Of a stretch of DNA of 10,621 nt, positions 1 through 5,613 are shown piece by piece. How positions within the stretch are numbered: the first letter of the stretch is position 1; each line of letters begins with the position of its first letter. The stretch spans positions 1 to 10,621 of the forward strand of contig CAMWMY010000029.1 in the NCBI GenBank assembly GCA_947175465.1, in the 5' to 3' direction. The DNA comes from an uncultured Erysipelotrichaceae bacterium. GTDB lineage: Bacteria > Bacillota_I > Bacilli_A > Erysipelotrichales > Erysipelotrichaceae. The notes under the pieces were generated by a model. It did no database searches. It was not told the origin of the DNA and saw only the letters and a list, made by a program, of their open reading frames with translations. The translations under genes were made by a program, and so were the position numbers.

Positions 1-112
1 ACTTATTTCAAATACTATGGTTAAATGTACTTAAAAAGGTGATCTTTCGATCACCCCATGCTCACTTAGATTGGATGGATTTCTCTTCACCAACACTAAA
101 TGTTAAAGAGCC
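1..112. mobile_element. Possible terminal segment of an ISL3-like insertion sequence (partial)
   Basis: Read on the minus strand, this stretch begins at 112 with GGCTCTTTAACATTTAGTGT and continues into GGTGAAGAG. This resembles, from memory, the terminal inverted repeats of ISL3-family elements, which start GGNTCTTT and continue with a TGTTGG-like block. The putative end lies 10 nt past the stop codon of the Nudix gene. ISL3 elements duplicate 8 bp of target, so AAAATACC at 113-120 would be the candidate duplication. No transposase can be read here; any such gene would lie to the left of the window. Only one end is visible, so neither the matching inverted repeat nor the second target copy can be checked. 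The alternative is ordinary intergenic DNA that happens to carry this motif. Confidence 0.4.
33..55 (-). terminator. Intrinsic terminator with GAAA tetraloop
   Basis: On the minus strand the sequence GGTGATC, GAAA, GATCACC forms a perfect 7-bp hairpin closed by a GNRA-type tetraloop and followed at once by TTTTT. It would stop minus-strand transcripts that leave the mutY-Nudix operon, about 68 nt after the Nudix stop codon. The plus strand has no T tract after the hairpin, so the signal is directional. If 1-112 is an insertion-sequence end, this hairpin belongs to the element and shields it from outside transcription. Confidence 0.75.
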
Positions 113-122
113 AAAATACCTT

Positions 123-689
123 TCAAACTCCTAGCTTTTTTACTTTTTCAATTAGTTTTTGATAGACGATTCGCATAGCGCTCTCTTGTACATAAGTAGC
201 GATATCATCTATAGGAATCCATTTTACAGCCTTATTTTCATCTGGCTTACAACAAAGAACTTCTGCTTCATCAGCTTCACATAAAAAAGTAATATTTAAA
301 TGTGTATGCGCTGATACAAAAGCTCCTTTTTTCATATGAGGGATCACAGGTAGTAGATCAATGGCAAAAATATCACTTGATACTGCTCTCAGATTTTGTA
401 AACCTGTTTCTTCTTTTCCTTCTTTAAGAGCTACTTCTAAAACATTTTGATTTCCATCACAATGTCCTCCACACCAACTCCATGATTGATAAATAGAATG
501 ATACACCATCAATACTTTGTCACGTTTCGTATTCACAATCCAAGGAGAACTTGTAAAATGACCAAAGATATTATCGCGTGTAAAAACATTGGAAAAACTT
601 TCCATATAAAGAAGCATTCCCTTTTTATCTTCTTCCTCTTGTAAATTATACGGTTGAAACTTTTGTAATTGTTGATAAAGTTCTTCCAT
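123..689 (-). CDS. Nudix hydrolase family protein
   Basis: This 188-residue protein belongs to the Nudix superfamily, whose members hydrolyse nucleoside diphosphates linked to another group using a metal ion. The Nudix box runs from about residue 75 to 97: it starts GHCDGNQ, and its helix reads KEGKEETGL. The metal-binding glutamates of the REUXEE core are kept (KEGKEE), but Arg is replaced by Lys, the hydrophobic position by Gly, and the usual Glu at box position 7 is Gln. A C-terminal segment with KWIPIDDI (157-164) is typical of the fold. I chose the ATG at 689 rather than an in-frame TTG at 707, because GGAGGAG lies upstream of the ATG and inside the last codons of mutY. The start is 5 nt past the mutY stop, so the pair is probably cotranscribed and translationally coupled. 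The substrate cannot be read from sequence; a role in cleaning oxidised nucleotides is suggested only by the neighbour. Confidence 0.9.
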   Translation of the reverse strand: MEELYQQLQKFQPYNLQEEEDKKGMLLYMESFSNVFTRDNIFGHFTSSPWIVNTKRDKVLMVYHSIYQSWSWCGGHCDGNQNVLEVALKEGKEETGLQNLRAVSSDIFAIDLLPVIPHMKKGAFVSAHTHLNITFLCEADEAEVLCCKPDENKAVKWIPIDDIATYVQESAMRIVYQKLIEKVKKLGV

Positions 690-694
690 AAAAA

Positions 695-1759
695 CTATCT
701 CCTCCAATAAATATCAAGTGCTTCCTTATATACTTTATAAGCACTAGGCAAAGCATACGTATCTTTTAGTTCCTGTTTCTTTACCCAAAGTCCTGTTAAT
801 TGATCTTTTGGTTTTATTTCGATCAAAAAGCCTTTCATATGCCACTCAACATGAGAAAAAATATGTTTTGCATCTAATAAAGATAATGTTTGCACAATTT
901 CATATTGTTCTTGGAAGTGCTTTTCAACTTCTGCTTTTGATAAAAATTGATGAAACATATAAAATTCATATAAATTTGCAAGTAGTCCTTGCTCAGGACG
1001 TTTTTGAAGATAGCACTGATCTTCACATACCATAACAACTACTGTTTTTTCTTCTATCCGTCGTTTCTTTTTTCCACTTTTTATTGGTAGTGCATGTGCT
1101 TCTCCACTTTGATACCCAAGACAATGTGCTGCTAAAGGGCAAATATTGCAACGAGGTGCACTATTGGGTACACAAATCATGGCTCCAATTTCCATCAATG
1201 CTTGATTAAAAGCATCTGGTCTATCTTTGGGTATATATTCATTAATAAGCTCATGAAACTTTTTCTTTGTTGCCTCTTTACTAATATCATCTTTGCTTAT
1301 TAAAATACGCGAGAAAACTCTTAATACATTGCCATCTACGGCAGCTACTGGTTGGCGAAAAGCAATGGAAGCGATAGCGCCTGCTGTATAAGATCCAATT
1401 CCTGCTAATGTGAGTAACTCTTCATAGGTAGAAGGAAGCTCACCATGAAAATGTTCCATACATTGCTGTGCACATTTTTTCATATTGCTCACTCTTCGAT
1501 AATACCCAAGACCTTCCCATACTTTCACAAGTTCATCATCTTTGGCCTCTGCTAAAGATGATAATGTAGGAAAGGCTTGCATAAAACGTTCAAAATAAGG
1601 TTTTACTGCTTCCACTCTTGTTTGTTGAAGCATGATTTCAGATACCCATACTCGATAAGGGGTAGGCAGTGATCGCCATGGTAATATACGAGCATTTTCA
1701 TCATACCAGGCTAATAATGCCTCTACAAATTGTTCTTTATTATGTTGTAATGTTTTCAT
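695..1759 (-). CDS. mutY: A/G-specific adenine DNA glycosylase MutY
   Basis: MutY removes adenine mispaired with 8-oxoguanine or guanine, starting base-excision repair and preventing G:C to T:A mutations. The 354-residue length is normal. The catalytic glutamate is E41 in SEIMLQQTR. A helix-hairpin-helix with LAGIGSYTAGA (118-128) carries Tyr at the position that is Ser in E. coli but Tyr in Bacillus-type MutY. The catalytic aspartate is D142 in AVDGN. The 4Fe-4S cluster ligands are C196, C204, C207 and C213, with seven rather than the E. coli six residues between the first two. The C-terminal MutT-like domain (about 235-354) has the FSH motif (301-303) that recognises 8-oxoguanine in Gram-positive MutY. 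No ribosome site precedes the ATG; a TATAAT lies only 6 nt upstream (see promoter). The gene ends TAG, 5 nt before the Nudix start. Confidence 0.97.
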   Translation of the reverse strand: MKTLQHNKEQFVEALLAWYDENARILPWRSLPTPYRVWVSEIMLQQTRVEAVKPYFERFMQAFPTLSSLAEAKDDELVKVWEGLGYYRRVSNMKKCAQQCMEHFHGELPSTYEELLTLAGIGSYTAGAIASIAFRQPVAAVDGNVLRVFSRILISKDDISKEATKKKFHELINEYIPKDRPDAFNQALMEIGAMICVPNSAPRCNICPLAAHCLGYQSGEAHALPIKSGKKKRRIEEKTVVVMVCEDQCYLQKRPEQGLLANLYEFYMFHQFLSKAEVEKHFQEQYEIVQTLSLLDAKHIFSHVEWHMKGFLIEIKPKDQLTGLWVKKQELKDTYALPSAYKVYKEALDIYWRR

Positions 1760-1765
1760 GTGCTT

Positions 1766-1774
1766 ATTATACCA
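1766..1774 (-). promoter_or_regulatory. Extended -10 promoter of mutY
   Basis: The minus strand reads TGGTATAAT, a perfect -10 hexamer with the extended TGN element, and only AAGCAC separates it from the mutY ATG. No good -35 hexamer is seen 16-18 nt upstream (AAGTAA at 17 nt), which suits an extended -10 promoter. The usual start 6-7 nt downstream of the hexamer falls at or just before the A of the start codon, so the mRNA would have almost no leader. No Shine-Dalgarno sequence is present, which agrees. Confidence 0.6.
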
Positions 1775-1843
1775 TGTTCTTATAAACTTTACTTGTAGAA
1801 ATCTTATAATTCTATCTTTTTCTATTCCTTAATATGATTACTG

Positions 1844-4267
1844 TTACTTTTTAAATTTTTTCATTCGTAAAGCATTACTTACAACACTTATAGAGCTTAA
1901 TGTCATTGCCATAGCTGCTAGCACTGGAGAAAGTAAAGGTCCTTGGAAAAGATATAAAACACCTGCCGCAATTGGAATACCTAATACATTATAAAAGAAG
2001 GCCCAAAATAAATTTTGATTAATATTGCGAATAACAGCTTTTGATAAGCGAATCGCTAATAAAATATCTTGTAGATGTGGATTTACAAGTACAATATCTG
2101 CCGACTCAATCGCTATATCACTTCCACTTCCAATAGCAATTCCTACATCACTTTTCGTTAACGCGATCGCATCATTAATCCCATCTCCTACCATAGCTAC
2201 ACGCTTTCCTTCTTGTTGTAACCTAGCAATGTGTTCTGCCTTTCCATCAGGTAAGACTTGCGCAATAACATGATCAATACCTGCTTGTTTCGCTATAGCA
2301 TTCGCACATATCGTATGATCCCCTGTGATCATCATGACATCAATGTTTTGCTTTTTTAATGCTGTTACAACTTCTAAGGCCTCAGGTTTTATTTCATCTG
2401 CGATCGCAAATAAAGCAATGACTTCTTTATCGATTGCTAACCATACAACCGTTTTCCCCATTTCCAACAATTGCTTTTCTTGTTCCTGAAATAAACTTGT
2501 GGAAATCATATGTTCTTCCATAAGACTGCGATTGCCCATAAGAATCTTACTGCCTTTTTCTATTGCCTGTATACCTTTTCCATGAAAACTTTCTAAATTA
2601 GTAAATGGTTTTACTTCTAATTGATGTTCTTTGGCTTTCTTTACAATAGCTTTTGCGATTGGATGCTTACTTCCTTGTTCAACTGCTGATGCAATCATCA
2701 ATACTTTAGCTTCATCTTCTTTGGTTAAAATATCACTTACACTTGCTTCTCCTTTCGTTAAAGTTCCTGTTTTATCAAATACAACCGTATCCACATAACT
2801 TGTATTTTCAAGTGCCTCTCCACTTTTAATAAAAATACCAAGTTGGGCTGCTCTTCCTGTCCCTACCATAATAGCTGTTGGAGTTGCTAGTCCTAGTGCA
2901 CAAGGACAAGCAATAACAAGGACACTCACAAAGATTGTTAGAGCAAAAGCAATATCTCTTTGTACAAAATACCAATATCCAGCAGCTACAAATGCAATTA
3001 ATAAAACAACGGGCACAAAGATAAGCGATATTTTATCCGCAAATCTTGCAATCGGCGCTTTTTTAGCTTGGGCATCTTCTACCATTTGAATAATTTTACT
3101 CAGCGTACTTTCTTCCTCACAAGCTTCTACCTTAACTAATAAACGCCCTGTTACGTTTAATGTTCCACCTATAACCTTATCTCCTCTTTGCTTATCTATA
3201 GGCATACTTTCCCCTGTTAACATACTTTCATCAAGACTACTTGCTCCTTCTACTATTTCTCCATCAAGAGGAACGTGATCTCCTGCTTTTACTACAAGAA
3301 GATCACCAATATGAACTTCTTCTATTTCTACTTCCACTTCTTGCTCATCTTGCCACAAAATAGCTTTACTCGGTCTTAATGACAATAACGATTGAATAGC
3401 ACTAGTTGTTCGTTTTTTTGATAAAGATTCTAAATGCTTTCCAAACATAACAAAAGCAACGACAACACCTGCAGATTCAAAATATAAATTGTGCACATAA
3501 TGTACATTGCCTATTGCTAATTGATAGAAAGAATATAAACTATAACCATAAGCACTCCCTGTCCCTATGGCTACTAAGGTATCCATCGTTGGATGTTTAT
3601 GAAATAATGCTTTCATACCATGGATAAAAAAGCTTCTTCCCTTCCATAAAATGAGAGTTGCTAGTATCCACTGAACAAATGCAAAAGATACTGGATTAGC
3701 CTCATAGTGAATTATTTTAGGTAAAGGAAGTTGAAAACTTCCCATCATATGACTCATCCCGATATACAGCAATAAAATGGATAAAGCAAGAGTTATATAA
3801 ATCGATAAATGTCTCTCTTTAGAAGTTTGGTTTTCTTTGATATCTTCTTTTACATAAGCATGATAACCAGCTTTTTTAATCTCATTTATAATCTCATACA
3901 ATTTCACTTGTTTACTATCATAAGAAAAGACAGCCGTATTCATCACAAGATTTACTTCTACTTCTTCAACACCGTTTATTTGCTTCATCACTTTTTCTAA
4001 GGCTGAGCTACAAGCAGAGCATCGCATACCTTCAATCATGAGTGTCACTCTTCTTGTTTTTTGTAGTTTTGTAAGCTCATATCCTTGTTCTTTTAATAAT
4101 TTTTGTAACTCTAAAAAAGGAATTTCTTGCGTAGATGTAATGGCTACTTGATGTAAAAGTAAATTTACTTCCACTTGTTCAACACCAGATACTTGTTTTA
4201 ATAAGCTTTCCACAGCTGCAGCACAGGCACTACAACGCATACCTTCTATTTGATAACGTACTTGCAT
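1844..4267 (-). CDS. copA: Copper-exporting P1B-type ATPase CopA
   Basis: This 807-residue membrane pump uses ATP to export Cu(I). Two heavy-metal-binding domains open the protein, with CxxC ligands C12/C15 and C83/C86, both inside the same GMRCSAC motif. Eight membrane segments lie near 154-170, 193-208, 227-247, 259-279, 414-436, 440-468, 748-774 and 776-797. The intramembrane site is CPC (454-456), with YN (759-760) and MTLSS (788-792) in the last two helices, the Cu(I)-specific set. The actuator has TGES (351-354). The ATP machinery has the phosphorylated D498 in DKTGT, HP (535-536), TGD (648-650) and GDGIND (694-699). After that motif the usual DAPAL reads DAIAL. The start ATG follows AAGGAGGG, which overlaps the csoR stop codon, so translation is coupled. 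No copper chaperone gene copZ lies in the window. No clear terminator follows the gene. Confidence 0.97.
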   Translation of the reverse strand: MQVRYQIEGMRCSACAAAVESLLKQVSGVEQVEVNLLLHQVAITSTQEIPFLELQKLLKEQGYELTKLQKTRRVTLMIEGMRCSACSSALEKVMKQINGVEEVEVNLVMNTAVFSYDSKQVKLYEIINEIKKAGYHAYVKEDIKENQTSKERHLSIYITLALSILLLYIGMSHMMGSFQLPLPKIIHYEANPVSFAFVQWILATLILWKGRSFFIHGMKALFHKHPTMDTLVAIGTGSAYGYSLYSFYQLAIGNVHYVHNLYFESAGVVVAFVMFGKHLESLSKKRTTSAIQSLLSLRPSKAILWQDEQEVEVEIEEVHIGDLLVVKAGDHVPLDGEIVEGASSLDESMLTGESMPIDKQRGDKVIGGTLNVTGRLLVKVEACEEESTLSKIIQMVEDAQAKKAPIARFADKISLIFVPVVLLIAFVAAGYWYFVQRDIAFALTIFVSVLVIACPCALGLATPTAIMVGTGRAAQLGIFIKSGEALENTSYVDTVVFDKTGTLTKGEASVSDILTKEDEAKVLMIASAVEQGSKHPIAKAIVKKAKEHQLEVKPFTNLESFHGKGIQAIEKGSKILMGNRSLMEEHMISTSLFQEQEKQLLEMGKTVVWLAIDKEVIALFAIADEIKPEALEVVTALKKQNIDVMMITGDHTICANAIAKQAGIDHVIAQVLPDGKAEHIARLQQEGKRVAMVGDGINDAIALTKSDVGIAIGSGSDIAIESADIVLVNPHLQDILLAIRLSKAVIRNINQNLFWAFFYNVLGIPIAAGVLYLFQGPLLSPVLAAMAMTLSSISVVSNALRMKKFKK

Positions 4268-4276
4268 ATACCCTCC

Positions 4277-4540
4277 TTATTTTAAAATTTTTTGTAATAC
4301 CAATTGTATTTCGGTCAATTTCTTATCTGCTTGTTCATGATCAGACATAGCCGATAAAACACAAGTATGCAAATGCCCAGTAAGAATGTGCAAATGTGCA
4401 CTCTTTAATAAAGCTGTACTTGCTAAAATCTGATTCGATATATCAATACAATAACGATCATCTTCGATCATTTGTATAATGCCTTCTATTTGCCCCTTCG
4501 CAGTCTTTAAACTTCGAAGTGCTTTTTTTCTTTCATCCAT
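4277..4540 (-). CDS. csoR: CsoR-family copper-sensing repressor
   Basis: CsoR is a small all-helical DNA-binding protein that represses copper-export genes and lets go of DNA on binding Cu(I). The 87-residue length is typical. The Cu(I) triad is intact: C31, H56 and C60, with the spacings of 25 and 4 residues found in characterised CsoR proteins. The family opening is visible as LRSLKTAKGQIEGI (8-21). These ligands separate it from the nickel or formaldehyde sensors RcnR and FrmR and from persulfide-sensing CstR. I chose the ATG at 4540 over the GTG just before it, because GGAGG is 6 nt upstream of the ATG but only 3 nt from the GTG. The gene is first in the csoR-copA operon, 9 nt from copA, with its own operator upstream. 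Confidence 0.93.
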   Translation of the reverse strand: MDERKKALRSLKTAKGQIEGIIQMIEDDRYCIDISNQILASTALLKSAHLHILTGHLHTCVLSAMSDHEQADKKLTEIQLVLQKILK

Positions 4541-4554
4541 CACTTACCTCCAAA

Positions 4555-4571
4555 ACACCCCCATAGGGTAT
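4555..4571 (-). promoter_or_regulatory. CsoR operator (copper box)
   Basis: The minus strand reads ATACCCTATGGGGGTGT, with arms ATACCC and GGGTGT (5 of 6 positions symmetric) around a 5-nt spacer. This matches the G/C-tract inverted repeat bound by CsoR proteins (TACCC, then GGGTA). It overlaps the last bases of the -10 hexamer and the transcription start of csoR, so a bound repressor would block initiation. It ends just before the ribosome site. Confidence 0.8.
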
Positions 4572-4596
4572 TAACAAAATAACATGAACATTGCAA
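4568..4596 (-). promoter_or_regulatory. Promoter of csoR-copA
   Basis: On the minus strand TTGCAA (4596-4591) and TAATAC (4573-4568) are separated by exactly 17 nt, and the -10 is preceded by TGT, an extended -10 element. It lies 28 nt upstream of the csoR ATG, and its downstream edge is shared with the CsoR operator. Confidence 0.7.
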
Positions 4597-4669
4597 AATG
4601 TCTATTAAATTACTTTTATCATACTCTCAACACTTCTTTTTATACCTTCCTTATTTTCCCTGATAATAT

Positions 4670-4738
4670 AAAAAAAGAAGTTATAATTTCATAAGTATCT
4701 TCAAAATACTTGAAGACTACTGTTCCATTATAACTTCT
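4670..4738 (-). terminator. Intrinsic terminator of the ptsG-antiterminator operon
   Basis: Starting 8 nt past the antiterminator stop codon, the minus strand forms a 12-bp outer stem, AGAAGTTATAAT (4738-4727) with ATTATAACTTCT (4687-4676), followed by six T residues (4675-4670). The 39-nt interior holds a second hairpin, TCTTCAA (4716-4710) with TTGAAGA (4704-4698) around a 5-nt loop. The two-tier structure is larger than an ordinary terminator, but its place and T tract support termination. Confidence 0.85.
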
Positions 4739-4745
4739 CTTCTTT

Positions 4746-5594
4746 TTATTCTTTATCGTTGTCACTTCCATCTTTCTTTGTAATTCGTTCCATATGAAGT
4801 GCCAAATATCCAACCTCAGCATTACCAAGCGATATTTTTAATAAATGTTCTAATTGCTTACAGACAACTTGTGCCATCCGATAAGCCTTAGGGAATTGCT
4901 CCTTTACAATCTGATCCATATCTAAGTTTAGAACTTCTTTTCGCTTAACTCTTGCTAACATATATTTAATATGGGTAATCAATCGGCTATAAGATAAAGA
5001 ATCATAATCAATCTTCAGCGCAAATTCCTTCTCAATCACCTGCATCGTTTCCTTTAATGCAATGGCTATCTGCATAGAATTCGATACTTGCTCATCTTCA
5101 ATTGCACTATGAATATGCAAAGTAATATAACCAACTTCATCATCGTTTACTTCATATCCTGTTTTTTCTTGAATAACATTTTTTCCATACTGGGCAACAC
5201 TATATTCTTCTGGATACAATAATCGAATATCATTGGCAAAAGGATTGCGTATTTCCATATCTTGTTTCATTCGCTCAATCGCAAAAGCAATATGGTCACT
5301 TAAGGGCAATAAAATGTTTGTATCGATGATTTTAAATCGCTCTTCAGCTTTTTTCATGATTTCATCGCTAATTTCTAAAAAGATAGGGTTCATCTCATCA
5401 AATATTTTCGCAAATGATCCTTTTTTCGTCGCATCATGAAGATTATACTGTTTTGTATTTTGTAGTTGATGAAAAGTATCTTGCGCTTTTCTTTGAAATC
5501 CTATCCCTTTTCCTAAAAACACTACTTCTTGTTTTTTCGTTTCATCATAAGCAAGAAGTGCATTATTATTTAATACCCTAATCACTGTATACAT
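4746..5594 (-). CDS. glcT: BglG-family transcriptional antiterminator, GlcT-type
   Basis: Proteins of this family bind a leader RNA element (RAT) and stop a terminator from forming, under control of PTS phosphorylation. The 282 residues hold an N-terminal RNA-binding CAT domain (1-57, with VLNNNALLAYD at 7-17 and GKGIGFQRK at 28-36) and two PTS regulation domains. PRD1 (about 70-165) has H101 and H160; PRD2 (about 175-280) has H208 and H267, the usual phosphorylation histidines. It follows ptsG by 19 nt, and a matching RAT and terminator precede ptsG, so its target is very likely that operon. In GlcT the glucose permease phosphorylates and inactivates the protein when glucose is absent. The ribosome site (AAAGGGA) is moderate. 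The symbol rests on context; by sequence alone it could be called LicT or another BglG member. Confidence 0.93.
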   Translation of the reverse strand: MYTVIRVLNNNALLAYDETKKQEVVFLGKGIGFQRKAQDTFHQLQNTKQYNLHDATKKGSFAKIFDEMNPIFLEISDEIMKKAEERFKIIDTNILLPLSDHIAFAIERMKQDMEIRNPFANDIRLLYPEEYSVAQYGKNVIQEKTGYEVNDDEVGYITLHIHSAIEDEQVSNSMQIAIALKETMQVIEKEFALKIDYDSLSYSRLITHIKYMLARVKRKEVLNLDMDQIVKEQFPKAYRMAQVVCKQLEHLLKISLGNAEVGYLALHMERITKKDGSDNDKE

Positions 5595-5613
5595 AACAAT
5601 CCCTTTCGTACTT

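Noticed and set aside
3..134. Plus-strand frame open across the left edge, ending at TAG 132-134
   Set aside because: It runs through the terminator hairpin, the putative insertion-sequence end and the Nudix 3' end; the translation shows no recognisable domain, so openness over about 44 codons is not enough.
196..213. Seven instead of six residues between the first two MutY cluster cysteines (residue numbers)
   Set aside because: The four cysteines and later spacings are intact, and as far as I recall similar CxPNxxPxC variants occur in other Firmicute MutY proteins, so this is not evidence of lost function.
1760..1843. copA-mutY gap searched for a terminator or small RNA
   Set aside because: Only the mutY extended -10 was found; no stem followed by a T tract is visible.
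2163..2407. Two GCGATCGC palindromes (2163-2170 and 2400-2407) in copA
   Set aside because: Both arise from codons for Ala-Ile-Ala in the coding sequence; two copies are too few to suggest a functional repeat.
4640..4828. Minus-strand open frame of 62 codons overlapping the antiterminator 3' end
   Set aside because: It lies mostly inside the operon terminator and the end of the antiterminator gene in another frame, has no family resemblance and no clear ribosome site.
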